This document shows positions 49,440-62,405 of a DNA stretch of 64,000 nucleotides, in pieces. A model generated the notes under the pieces. That model saw only the letters and a list, made by a program, of their open reading frames with translations, was not told where the DNA came from and did no database searches. Source of the stretch: Enoplosus armatus (Eukaryota > Chordata > Actinopteri > Centrarchiformes > Enoplosidae); the NCBI RefSeq assembly GCF_043641665.1, contig NC_092184.1, forward strand, positions 23,870,608-23,934,607, read 5' to 3'. A program made the translations under genes and the position numbers. Within the stretch, counting starts at the first letter, position 1. Each line of letters starts with the position of its first letter.

Positions 49440-51693
49440 GTACGGTACGCGAAGGGCAACTTGCTCGCTCTGTGGTGCGCATCTGCGAGTGCGCTATGGC
49501 TGTTTTTAAGAGGTGAATGTGGCCGAGTGGATGCAGACAAATGTCCATCTGATAGCGAAGGCGCTGATCACAGTCTGTCTATGTGTTTGATGTTCTTTCC
49601 TCAACCAGAGGACTATTATTTCCTGCAGTGTTCCTCTTTGGACATGTGGAGACTGGGCACTTAATGATTACAGCCCCTAACAGCACTTGAGGGGATTTGC
49701 TGTATCTTCTATGGCGTCCCTGCTGTAGTGCTGTTGAGATTGAGAGCGTTCCTGTGGTATTGAGTAGCTCAGTATTGAGTAGGTTTGTGTGGCCTTATTA
49801 TAACCTATTTCTTTGGGTTAATCTCATGTGGCATCACTATAATTACTAATGTTGTTCATAAGCGGTTGGATGCAGGAGAAGCATTCTGTCACATTGTTAG
49901 GTGTTAGGAGACAGGGGGTCTTTCCTGTTGAGGTTTGTTTGGGACTGATAGGTAACTGGTAGGTAAGAGGAAAGTGGAGCAGATCATCTGTGAAGTCCTT
50001 TTAATAGGTTTTGTGTCAAGACGTGCAAAGAAGTAGCAATTTGGGGTCTTCCAGTGCCTTTCAGCTTATATTTGAATTGTAAAATAGGCAGAATATCATT
50101 AAAACTGTGGTGTTATTAGTGCACATGTGGCCCATAACTTGCTTATTGTGTACTTAAAGAGACAACTCACTTCTGGACAATGTGAGTAAATCACTCCCAA
50201 AGCTACAGAACATAGCAAAGATGGTCCTATCCTTAAGAAACAAATCTGCAACCACTGCCACTTCCTCTGCAGGCAACACGGCAGCATCCAGATTTATCTT
50301 ACAGGAGCACCAGCTTTTTGCTAATTTACCCAAACTTTGATCGAGCCGTCAGAAATCCCGCACGTCATGCATCATGTAAATTAAGCATTGGTGGGATTTA
50401 TAAACAGGCTAATTTAATTCACAGGTGAAATTAGCTCATTAAAATTCCAAAACATGTGACAAATAATCCCCAAAGCCACAGACGTTTGATAATGACATCC
50501 AGGTGTCATAAATGTGTGCCATGCTGCTGGCAGTTGTGCTTCACCACTGAGCTAAATTTAGGTCTATCAGTATCCCCATTGCAGCGGGAGCCGGCACTGC
50601 TCAATTCTCCAGTGAGCCTGGCATGTGCCGGAGGTAAGCGGGTAAATGCGGCAACAGGTTTGTGCTAATCAACTCCCCGTGGACCGACGCCGGCTTTTAC
50701 ACAGTGAAATAACAAGGTGACACCTGTCAGTTTCGTCTGGCAGCCAAGAGACACCGGCAAGTGTGATACGGTGTTTATCCTGCTCGCCTCTTGAGTCCTG
50801 ACACAGGAGAGGGCCTCCCTGCTGGTCGGCTGGCTGGCTGCAGCTGCAATCTTTGTTTCGTGTGGAGGGAAAACATATGCTAATAGACCTGCTGCTGCAG
50901 GCCGGGACCTGGCCGAGAGGTCAAGCTTTTGCCTCATATGCACTTTCATTTAAATAGGATTTACTTGTAAGCAATGGGGTGACTTTCATGTGCTGTGCTC
51001 ATGCAGAAGCAGTTTGTTGCCTGTTAGGGGATATGGAGTATTAACCTGATATGGTTATATATGTAATACGGCGGGGAATAATAGGATAGTTGCATTGTAG
51101 GGTTTATTATTTTTTTGTACCCAGAGTTTGGTTGTGAAGTAAACAAATTACTGCCAAGTCAATGGGGTTTGAAAAACCGAGCACACCATGGTTCTAATGG
51201 ATTCCCTGGGGCCACTGTACAGTGCAGTTAAATCCAGGGGAAAATAAGAGTCTATTGTGTCTGGGATCTGTTGCTACACTGACCCTCGCTGCCTTTCCTG
51301 TTTCCTGTCACAGCTGGTGGGAAGCAGAACCCGTAAGAAGCAACAAACCTAGATCATCCTCCATTTCTTGCCCCTGAATCTGTTTCTCGGTTTCAGCTTT
51401 TGAAATGACAACTGAAATAGTGCGTCCGTGTCAAGTGTGGCAAAGGAGCCGCCTCCGTAGCGCCGACATGCGAGCCTGTTTTACAGATAACTTTGAAGTG
51501 CTGCTAACTCCTGTCATTTTCTGTTTAGCCACCGTTTCATTCCAGGAAAGTGTGGACGTGCAACTTCCTTTAATCGCCGCCCCCCCGGAGTCATCCATTC
51601 AGACTTGAGTGCGCCCGTGTCTCTAAATGTGTGTGCATCTACTTAGTATGTGTTTCAGAGTTGTCAGTAATCAGAGCTTGAAGTGCTAACATC

Positions 51694-51694
<1 letters not shown>

Positions 51695-51744
<50 letters not shown>
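51695..51744. repeat. (TG)n microsatellite in the presumed clstn2 intron 1
   Basis: About 25 perfect TG units. Confidence 0.95.
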
Positions 51745-51748
<4 letters not shown>

Positions 51749-54129
51749 CCGTGCACGCGCAGGGGAGAGTGATAGAGTGCAGTCAACATGTTGACAGCCG
51801 CCAAGTATGCAAAAATAGGCGAGGAGGTGATGTCGTTTACAAAGGAATTATTGCATTCGCGGATACATGCTGTGGCTCAAGCGATTTCCCGAGGACCGAC
51901 CGTGTCGCCGCTCGACAGGGAGAATCTTCTGGCAGCGAAGCAGAAAGAGCTATAGAGTTTTTGCCAGTGCTGCCCGGAGCCCCGCTTTTGTGTAATTCCA
52001 AGCAATATGAACTCTGAATTTAGATAGCTCATTACCAGCACAGTATATTTTAATTCAGCTACCCACTGTGCGACTCTTTGTTGGTGGAACCTTTTTGCTG
52101 CTTTATTATATCCAGATAAACACACTGTACATTTATTTTTTTCCGTCAGTAAATATGCAAACAGTTGGAATGTAATATTCAGCCTTTGGAAGAGGCCTCT
52201 TGGTAACAAGCTTTAGGCTGTGGCTATAGTCTGATGCCTGCTTGTGAAGTTTCAGGATTAAATGACAGAGGTCTTATAATTTATGGTTTTCTATATAGGG
52301 CTTCTGTATGTGTGTCTGGGTGCGTAAGCCGGTGCTTTTGTGTGCGCGTACAAGGGATAAAGAAAGCCAAGAGGATAGTCATTTGAGGATCCCATTAGCA
52401 AATAAAAAAAGGGGGGTGACAAAAACACAGAGGCAGATTTATGTCCCCCCTTTGGAGAGAGGAAGTGCATTATGGGAGCACTCTATAAATCCTCCAACGA
52501 GGCTGTGACACAGGATGTGGCACAAATCCTGCCCGGCCTCGTCGCGGCCGGGGGAAGCAGGGCTCAGCGACATGGAGGGACATCACAGATTTTTCTTTTA
52601 CAAACGCTTGCTTTGTCGTCCGTTTTCAAAGCTTCGCTGATCTCAGTACAGCCCCACACCATTTGAGAAGTAGGAGGGCTTAAGCGGCAACGGCAGTGGA
52701 GGGGCACATGTCCACTGATCCCAGCGCAGTTCTACAGCCATCAGAGACCAAAGATGGAGCGAGTCAGGGTGGATAAGTTTAAGCTATTGTCTTCAAACAA
52801 GGAGGCTTCCTGTGATCCTGCTGATACTTGATCAAAATGCAGCTCTGCAGCAAGCCTCAGTATCACACAGCTCCTTACAGCGTGTTGAACTTTTGCTTTT
52901 CACTGAACAAATGCTGTTTTCACTGCTAATGAGAAATCAAGCTTTTCCTTTCCGCCTCATTGTTAAGTATGGGGTGAGCGTAGAGTAGTGTTGAGTGGGT
53001 GTTTCGTGTCTCCTTGTAAACATACGCAGAAAGTCACAAATTAAAGGAGGTTTTGTCCCTGAAAGCTATAATCAGGTTTTATTGTAGTGTGCTTATCTAA
53101 GGTACTCCACCGTGCCCTATACACTCACGTCTTCCTCCATCTTTACTCTGTATACGGTATCTGACTCTTTCTTTTCTACCTTCAGTATTTTGTGTCTCTT
53201 CCAACTCTATTGTCTTTTTAGATGTGGAAAGGAGCAGGGAGGAGGGGGGCTTCAGCAGAGCTTTCCATAAGTGCCAAACAGCCAACTGCTCATTTACGTC
53301 CAGCTGGCTACTTTATTATAAACGCTTTTGATTTGCTATGCATGTACATTTTACGACCACTAGCCTCCGCTTCAAAACAATGCGAGCATGACGACAGAGA
53401 AACGTGTCTGGCTTAATGAATGAATTATCTTTATTTACGCTGAGCTTTTTACGGCAGTGCCGTCTCTAAGACGCATCGCAAACACACGCTAAAACAGGCG
53501 ATGTGTCATGTGAGGAGCATGTTGGCTATGCCTCAGCCTCACTGCAGTTTCTGTTTAAAATTGTATTTTATTTTATTGACCAATTATGCAAACTAATGTC
53601 AGATGCCCCAAATTATGTTTTGAAAATAAAATATGATGTAATGGAACTTCCTGCAGTAATATATATGATCAGCTGACAACTTTTTCCCACATCGTTGTGG
53701 ACAGTCCTGCTTTTCAGGAGTGTAGTCACAGTGTGTGTGAGCATGTAGTTGAGTAGTGCAGTGAGTGGGTGTCTCATCTTTCTCTTCCTTTTTTATGTTT
53801 TTTTCTTTTTCTGTGGTGTCTTTGACTGGTCACGGCGGACCATACTTGGCAGCAGATATTCAGACAGCCAAGGGCCATTGATTTGCTCTACTACGAGAGG
53901 GGGGGGGGTATCCAGTGTCTTTTTGAGGAGAGAAAACGACGACAGATTAGAGAAAAAGAGAAAAGGGATGAGATTAACAGCAGATGATAAAAACAATCCA
54001 GTCCATTTCGTAGCTGTTCTGAAGCTTTCAATCATATCACATGATCTGCGTCAGCAGATGAGTTTTCCCAGCTGTGTTTAAGCCCACTGATTTAGCGAGT
54101 CTGCTTTTGTTGAACTTTGCATGTCTACA

Positions 54130-54440
54130 ATTACTTGATAATTGTAAATGCTAAACTTTGTACAACAAGAGCATCTATTTAAAGTTGGCTGACATTAGCC
54201 ACCATATATTGGTGATACCATTCATGTTTTCGAATACTGTTTCAGCGAACCTACTTTGGCTGAACAGTGGCCACTGTGGCCACGAGGGCCAGCTGCTTGA
54301 TAATGGTGAATGCCAAAACTTGGTACAAGAAGAGCACAAGTATGAGCGGGTGAAGGGTGCATGTTGTTGCTATTGATTGTTGAACTCAACAGTTACGAAA
54401 TCTAACAGGAGTTCACATACTTTTGGCTGTATAGTTTATT
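54130..54440. repeat. Dispersed element with internal duplication and Tc1/mariner-like end
   Basis: ttacttgataattgtaaatg at 54131 recurs diverged at about 54294 (ctgcttgataatggtgaatg); both are followed by aaacttNgtacaaNaagagc. The right end reads cacatacttttggctgtata, which resembles the terminal sequence of fish Tc1-like elements. No transposase frame is present. Confidence 0.5.
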
Positions 54441-54570
54441 TCTTCTTTCTAAAGTTACCTTGTCTAACTTTGATAGGTAAAAATCAAAGAATTATAAATT
54501 AGGTTAATTTCAACCCACTTGGACTTTCTAGAAGTCATTATATTATGAAGTCGTATATTCAAAAGGTGCG

Positions 54571-54576
54571 AGAGTG

Positions 54577-54641
<65 letters not shown>
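54571..54641. repeat. (TG)n microsatellite, partner of an opposite-sense CA run
   Basis: About 33 TG units with one early cg interruption. A (CA)n run of similar length lies at 54778-54838, interrupted by nine C. The two runs are inverted repeats with about 135 bases between them. Confidence 0.95.
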
Positions 54642-54642
<1 letters not shown>

Positions 54643-54777
54643 ATCACTGCAGTGCTACACTTCCTCAGGATAATCAAATTTGTTAGATGTTTTAAGGGTC
54701 TTGACAGACTCTCACCATGCTCCTTCTGTGATTTGCTCTCATGGCCTGCACTACATGCAAAAGATACCACTTGTACA

Positions 54778-54800
54778 CGCACACACACACACACCCCCCC

Positions 54801-54838
<38 letters not shown>
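54778..54838. repeat. (CA)n microsatellite with internal C run
   Basis: CA units on both sides of a C homopolymer near 54795-54803; the reverse complement of the TG run at 54571-54641. Confidence 0.95.
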
Positions 54839-54841
<3 letters not shown>

Positions 54842-55311
54842 AAGAGCTCTCTGGAAATTTTCAAAGGACTCCTACTGCCTCCACTCCAGCCCTCCGCTCA
54901 TCCATTGTCTCATGTTTTCCTCCAATCACTTATCTCTGGTCCAATCTCACCAGCGGACTCTCTTCTATTTTTCACAGATGACACACATGTGAGACACCAC
55001 TGATGAGTAGCAAAGAGTTACACAGACAGATAGTGCCTGACCCGTCCCTCTCCACCAGCTGGGTCTAGCTGACCTCGGAGGAAATGATCGGAGGGAGAAG
55101 ATGGCGAGAGTTAGAGGACGAGTGAGAGGAGAGAGGGTCAGAGAGAAGGCTGCAGATCTGTGTCTCCGTGACTCATAAATCTTCACGTTTGACAAGTGGA
55201 GCACTCTGTAGATGAGTGCAGACTTTCAGACCGGAGATGCAGTGTGAGAGTGGCTGAGTAACTTATAGACGGCTCTCTACTTTCAGTGTTGTCACTTCGT
55301 GTGACTTGTGA

Positions 55312-55380
55312 CGGGCATGAGAGTGGTGTAAATCTTCTCTGTGCAAATAAGCATATTTCCCAAAATGTTGAACTATTCTT
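55312..55380. repeat. Foldback element, right-end fragment
   Basis: The sequence from ggcatgagagtggtgtaaat to catatttcccaaaatgttgaa matches the outer right arm of the full copy at 8916-9341 (equally, the reverse complement of its left arm). Confidence 0.7.
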
Positions 55381-57729
55381 ATCATAGGAAGACTGGACGA
55401 CATGACGTAAAATCTGACCTGTAAAATCACCAAAATCGAGACAAACTGACGAAGCTGTGACATTTGGTCTCCTGCATTTTCTGATCGCTGTGCTGTTAAT
55501 GTGAGCATCTTTACTGAGATACTGAAACCACTGGCTATTACATCATGATTGGTGCTATTCTTACACTTGCTTGCTTACCATGCTATACGTTTGAAGCCAG
55601 CGTCAGGCTACTGCGGTTTCACTGCTAAGGACAGCCCCATATTCAGGTCATTAGCTGCCAGTTTCAGCACTGCAACAAGCAGCAAAAACACACACTCTTC
55701 ATTGTCAGTCTACGCACACACACAACCCCATTAGAAACCGTTAGCAGCATGTATTTGCTAATGGTTTCCAAGGTTGATGATTATCCACAGGTATTGGGCT
55801 GCCCGCACACACATTAATCAAGCGTTAATTTTTATTTCCTTTGTTAGCCCGGCGCAAACACAAACACACAAGCACACGACACACAAATACGCACCACACA
55901 AGTGGTCCCTGTGTGATTTTGCCTTGATGATTGTGTTAAGCGCTCATCACTCACGTGCCTGTTCTCCTATCTGTGCTCAGTTTCAATTAATCTGTCCATT
56001 TCCCCATGAAGGCAACAGTTGTCATCCCATATGCTAGCCACTTACAGGTTGAACAGAAGCTGGCAGAGCTTATACCTATACACCCAAACATTCCTGGACG
56101 CACACAAACAAATAACTAAACACATGCTGTTGCTTTCCTGAGGACTCTTTACATAAAAACATGAACATTTTCTTGTAGATGCACCGGCTCATAGTGCATT
56201 TTGGCAGTTACTCCATCAGCCGGAGGTCCCTGCCTGGCTAATGTCTGCTTACCTGCATTATCTATGTTCTGCTATTATCAAACTCTTTTCATGTTCACTG
56301 AAATATGAGTCATTATGTGTTTCTAAAGCAAAAAGAGATGGGCACTGAACATTTAGCCTTTCTTAATACACTGTATTATCAAGCCTATGTATATTTAATA
56401 TGTGTTGATGCATCCTAAATTACTATAAAAGCTTTTAAATCTGCCTCACTGCCGTTGTTTTGATGGCAGAGAGTGTTGTTTGTATTCCCCTTTAGAAATA
56501 CTGCACGCTCACTGACAATTGCAGGACAACGGATGAGTTACACACAGGCAGACGTGAAGTGAGTGTCTGGCACTGTCCTTGGTCCTGAAATGAGCCAGTG
56601 ACACTCAGCAAGAAACTGCAGCAAATGGAGCTATCCATTGTGCTGAAAGCAGACCTACTGGACGATTTTGTCTTTTCATTAGCTCGTGCCTCAGTGTGAG
56701 TGGGCACTTGCATACACCAGTGTGCAGGAATATTGGAGGGGTGGAGATACGTGAGAACGCACCTGGGGCCTGACAGCCTGTCACAGCTATGATAAGGCTG
56801 AGCAGTGATTGATGAGTGACAGATGGACCGGGGGAAAATGGCCAGGAAATGTGCAGCATTTCGATGGTAGCGCTAAGCAGTGTTGTTTTAACATTTAGCC
56901 CTTACATAGTGAGACATAATGGAAATGTAAGACTGGATGAGGGGACATTCTCACTAATTTAAAGGCGCTGAAGACCTGCTTTCACAACCAGCTTCTTACT
57001 ATGAATGATGGGCTCCTACATGAACACGCGCTTTTCTGCCAAAGTTAGAAACCGTTCGCTCCTCTCCTTGTTTTAAAGTCGACAGGACTTGTGTGGCTCC
57101 AGAGGGAGCAGAGAAAAATCAAACAAATTGCCTCAAGTGACGTCAGGCTGGAGGCGTGAGGCTACATTAGCTGCTACAACACACCAAGTCCCCAACTGAA
57201 CTGTCAGCCGGTCGAATTGCGTTGTGGGTAATGTAGGCGCCAGGTTTTGACAAAGAAGAAGAATGTGTGGTATTAAAAAGACGATATTTCTGGTTTGGCT
57301 GCATCAGTTTTGATCCCATCTTTTTAAAACTGTCCATTATGAGTCCAACAATGTAATTCTAAATCGGTGGAGTACTCTTTCAAGGTCTTAATAAACACTT
57401 AAAGGTACTGCTACTGCTACAGGGCAATGTTTTTATGAGCGAGTCTCTGATTTAGACGAGGATGCACATGCACGACCTCTGGGGCTTCAAACTCAAAGCA
57501 CTGACATACGAGAATATACAAATACGAGTGGGTCCGTGACTCTTTCTAGCATCAGGGCCACAGAGCCAAGAACCATAAAGCATCTAAAAATGAATAGTGT
57601 TCCAGCAGTCTGAGGTGTATTGAGTTGTGGCCAACGATTCTCACATACCGGCTGCTCTGCCATATTTTCCACCTGCTATAGAAATGATCCACGAATCCTG
57701 CGGCGTTGTGATGAGTTTGCATGCAACTT

Positions 57730-57988
57730 GTATGTGTGTGTGTGTGTGTGTGTTATGATTTATCAAAGGCGATGCCACCAAACTTGAAAAATGTCCATGT
57801 AATATAGTGTCCTTCATTCTAAGACATCTGTAACGATTGCTTGCTCACACAAATGCACACACACACACACACACACACACACGCGCACACTTGCACAGGT
57901 GGAGCAAATGAACAGGTGGGACCGGCTTTGTGTAAAAGACCTGTCACGGATGCAGCAATTTTATCCTTCCGCTGTAACTGGGCCACTG

Positions 57989-58028
<40 letters not shown>

Positions 58029-58118
58029 TGGCACACACTGCGAACTCTTCCTCTCCCCTCCCTTAAAGGTGCACCCCAGCTCCCTGTGGCTGTTGCACAG
58101 GCTCAGTAATTGCATGCC

Positions 58119-58160
<42 letters not shown>
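57730..58160. repeat. Cluster of four CA/TG microsatellites
   Basis: TG run near 57733-57752, CA runs near 57855-57882 and 57990-58024, TG run near 58123-58159. Alternating orientation over about 430 bases makes several possible hairpins. The open frames here are artefacts. Confidence 0.9.
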
Positions 58161-58161
<1 letters not shown>

Positions 58162-60055
58162 ATCTGCGTCTAGGCCAATTCCTGAGGGACGTGAACTCTC
58201 TGCTGGCTTGTTTCATTTTTTAACGGGACGCTCAGGGCCTCATTTGTCCCTGTGTGTTTTGGGAGAAATCACCAAGGTGCTCCCATCTCCCTCCCCAGGA
58301 AGAAAGAGAGAGAGAGCGAGAGAGAGAGCACCTGTCAGCTCTTATACAAGCCCAGTTAGTAAAAAAAACAAAAAAAACAAAACACAATTTGTCACAATTT
58401 GATTGTTTTTCAAACCTGCATGTCCCCACATGTTCATTGTGATTTAGACCAGCTGTCGCTCTGTAGCTGCTGCTTTAGCTCATATTTGTGTCCTGAATCT
58501 CCTCATCCTTTGCTCCGGTCCTGCGGCAGACAGCAGTCTGGCTGTATCTGCTCCCCCTGTGTTACCAGGAGGAGGATCTGGGTCACCGTGTACCTGCTCC
58601 TCCCACCGCTTTGCATCCTCTCACTCCCCCTTGTTCATCCTCTGTTCCATCTCCCTCCATCTTACCCTTATCAATGTCTTTCCCTTGTCTGTCTTTGTCT
58701 AATCTTGGAGGCAATATTATCGCAAATTTAATCGCTCCTCTTTTCAATCTTTCACCCTCATCTTTCTCCATGCTCCCGCTGGGTTTTCCTGGTGTAGCAT
58801 TAGCGTGGAGGTAATTACCGACGGCGAGGCTTAGCCAGGTCTTATCACACTGTTCTCTCCTTCCCTCAGGATCTGTCTCTCCCCTTTCTCTTTCTCTTTC
58901 GGTTTCTGCACTCTTTCACCAGGACCCCATGGAGATTCTCCTCTTGGAAAGGCATTGGGTTAAGGACATTTAAAGGCTAAAATTTTAATCTCACTTCTGT
59001 TTTAGCTCTGCTGGCGGAGTAGCTTTTGTTGACTTTATTAGGCTGTCGGTGCTTTATCAAGGCCATGCGTGCCCTGAAGAGACTGTGAGAGTAAAGCAGT
59101 AATATGGCCAATAACATACATAAACATCCTGGCATGCACAAACACACATAAAGACCCTTTTAGTGCAGATGTCATGACTACGTCACGGCGTTAGCTGGAG
59201 GCAAAACAAAGGAAAAACTGGAGGCCAACACGAATCACCTCAGGGTAGTAGGTGACATAACCTCCTGAAAATATCATCTTGCTGTGTTGTTAGGTGCCAC
59301 TGCCAGTCAAAAAAATAAAAGACAACTATGATTAAGAGCGATAAGACGAAAGGATTGGACTGAGGCGATCGTCACACTTCATATCACGTAGGGCTAAATA
59401 AAGTATTGTCCGTTGTAGGTATGGATAATGTTATGTGTCTAATGGTTTGTCTTGCCCACCAAGGTGAGTTCTCTTGTTACGCTAACTCTTTTAGCACATT
59501 AGCTAACTTTGTTAGCTAGTTGTGTGGCCAGAGACAAAAGCCATCTGTTAAATCTTTGCATTTCAAGTCTTGTAGGCCCACATGAGCATTCAGGACACTG
59601 ACATCTTGGTTTCAGGTAGGTGTAGCACTAAATGTCTGGCCCTTCCACCGGAGCTAATCCTGTCAGATCGTCCATCCACTCACAGAGTTGGCCTCATTGG
59701 TTCGTGTTAACTTTAAGAGAAACTGTAAAAGTATTTTCTTCAGCTATTGTTAAAAATCAAGCCAACAAAACTTGCTAGCTAGCACAAAAAAAAAAAACGC
59801 CATAATGTTTACCAACAGAAAACTGGTCTATACTACATGCACACCCTTAATGCATTTGCATAAATACATGAACATTATGTGGACTGATACATGTCAACAA
59901 GACAAGATGTGCAAGTATGCAGAAAACACAGTTATCCTCACTCATGTGCATATTCGGATGTCGCAGGCTAGAAGCTAATAATAATAATAATAATAGGGTG
60001 GTGAATAATTAAAGCGCTATGTTCATTCATTAAACTCTCAAAAATGGTTGGTTGG

Positions 60056-60056
<1 letters not shown>

Positions 60057-60088
<32 letters not shown>

Positions 60089-60207
60089 GTCTTTCAAGCC
60101 CTTTCTGTCTGCCCCCCCCCCACCCCCCCCCCCCACCTCTCCTCCGCTCTCCATGCCCTCTATTTGAATATCTTGTCACTTGGAGACACTGTATGTTAAC
60201 ATGGATG

Positions 60208-60261
<54 letters not shown>

Positions 60262-60367
60262 GGTCAGTCATTTTTCTAACCAGCACATCATTATTAAATC
60301 ATGAATCCACCCCTGGCTCACTCACCACTCCTGCTTCTCACTGTTTGGTTCTCATGTTGTGTTGGGG

Positions 60368-60404
<37 letters not shown>
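60057..60404. repeat. Microsatellite cluster: CA, C runs, TG (about 24 units), TA (about 18 units)
   Basis: CA at 60057-60083, C runs near 60112-60136, TG at 60211-60259, TA at about 60368-60403, and another TG run at 60470-60491 just after. Confidence 0.93.
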
Positions 60405-60405
<1 letters not shown>

Positions 60406-62091
60406 ATGTGTGTGTGTTTTTGTGATTTCGTATGTGTGAATGTGGAAAGGTATAGTGAGGTATGGTGTTGTGTGTGTGTGTGTGTGTGTGTGGGCCCCCC
60501 TAGAGTTCTCATTATGTTGAGAGTGGATGGCCGAGCCCAGCCCTAACATCTGTCTCTGAGAGTGGAGGGGCCCCACACCGAGCTCTTAGCCAGGGAACTC
60601 CCTTTCTGCTGCATAACAAGCCGCACCGCTGCACCTCGCTCCGCAGAAAAGTTCACCTCTGTACTCCGAATCAACTCTTAGATAGACTGTTTTTATCACG
60701 TGTAACATTTTAACTTTACGCTGCCAGAATAAATCCATCAGTCAGTCAGCTGCATTCAATACTGTGTGCCGTCTACTCCAATATATACATTAAGTTTATT
60801 CTTTTAATATAATTATCGGCATCTGTGTTGGCAATATATACACATAATACATAATAACAGAGCTCTAAAATGTTTAATTGGCAGTTGTTTTTTATTATTA
60901 CTTATTACTTAAATGTAAATAGTGTCTACTGATATCTAATAAGATATCTGATATCTATCATTTATGTTACTGTCGTCTAGTGGACAGCTGAGAGGTGACC
61001 CCACTGTTACTGTCATCTTTGATAATACAGTTTATTGTTCGGCTGAGGTTCAAAGGTCAAACCTATGCAGCCGCTGTGTGGAATTTTCTCCTGCGCAGTA
61101 ATTCATTAATACAGCAGAGGCTGACCACAGTTATTCATCAAAATAAACTGACCTGGACCATTATCAAGTACTAATGTCGGTATCAGCCTCAAAAATCAAA
61201 TACTGGCCAAACTCTAGTGTAAAACAGGAAGCTGACTATGTAGAATGAGGGCAAAGTGCTAAAGCTGTCATAGCTTCTCATAACGCCAGATGGTGGAAAG
61301 ACTGAAAGAGTGAAAGGCCGCTGGAAAAAAAACAAAAACAAAAACTCATCTAACATGTCTGTCCTCTTGAGGAAAGACAAAGAGAAAATAAACACAGTGA
61401 CACCCACCAGAGAGCGGGGACATATTTCAACATCATCTTTGCGACGGGGAGCATGAGCTTATGAAAAATGTGGTTTTAACTTAGAGGAACACAAATTACT
61501 ACACACAGAACCTTTTAATATTTAAAGGGATTACATTAAAATAATATGACGAGGCTGCGCTGCGAAACACTTGGATGTCTTCTTGTGAGATCTAAGCTTG
61601 ATTTTCTCTTTTGTTTTTCTGTACACATAAAATAAGATCTTAGTATATATATTTTTTTTCTTTTATGCATCAAGGGAACACAAATTCATTATTTTCTAAC
61701 ACCACCCTGGTTCATATTTATAAAGCTGAACACGCTTACTGTTTGTATTAGAGCCTCCCAGTCTCTCCAGTGCTGCAGTGTTGCTGGCTTCATGGAGCGG
61801 TTGGAGGTTTGCTGCCTTGCTCAACAATACAATGGTGGTAGCTGGCGAGTGAGGGCAGAATGTTATTTTTTTGTGATGCAGTTATTGAAACTGACATCCC
61901 AAATGCTAGTTCATCCCAGGTTGTTACTCATTATTCTAAATTACAAACTACCATTTTCTGATTAAACATTCTGCCTTCCTTACATAACATATAATGCCCG
62001 TCTGACCCATGCATGCCCTGTTGCCCTCAGTAAACACGTTTTTCTCTTTGCTAACGCAAAATGTGGAAAACTAGCCAGCTGTGCCAGGCGG

Positions 62092-62118
62092 GTGATGATG
62101 ATGATGATGATGATGATG
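62092..62118. repeat. (GAT)n trinucleotide repeat
   Basis: About nine GAT/ATG units. One frame reads as poly-Asp, but no gene is supported around it. Confidence 0.9.
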
Positions 62119-62224
62119 ACACCAAACCACCTGAGAAGAGGAAGCAGTTTGGTTTAGACTCTTTAAAATGCAACTTCCTTACAGTGGCGTTAACTTGTCT
62201 CGCAAGTAATTTGGATTTAAGCTA

Positions 62225-62405
62225 CATGGGTGGTGCAGCCCTTTTCCACACAAAACTTGGAAAAGCATCACAATGTTGAAGCAGGAACAGCTTCCCCCAA
62301 ACTGTTGCCACAAAGTTGGAAAGACACAATTGCCTATAATGTTATTGTATGCTGTAACGGTAAGATTTCAGGTGTAGCCCAAATCCTGAAAAGACCAAAA
62401 CCTGA
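62225..62405. repeat. Probable dispersed repeat fragment
   Basis: ccaaactgttgccacaaagt, ttggaaagacacaattgcct and tgctgtaacggtaagattt are strings I associate with a widespread fish interspersed repeat. Only one copy lies in the window, so this rests on memory. Confidence 0.4.

Noticed and set aside
62061..62279. Frame with a nine-Asp run, resembling a short acidic protein
   Set aside because: The Asp run is a GAT repeat, and the rest lies in a probable dispersed repeat. No splice or promoter support.
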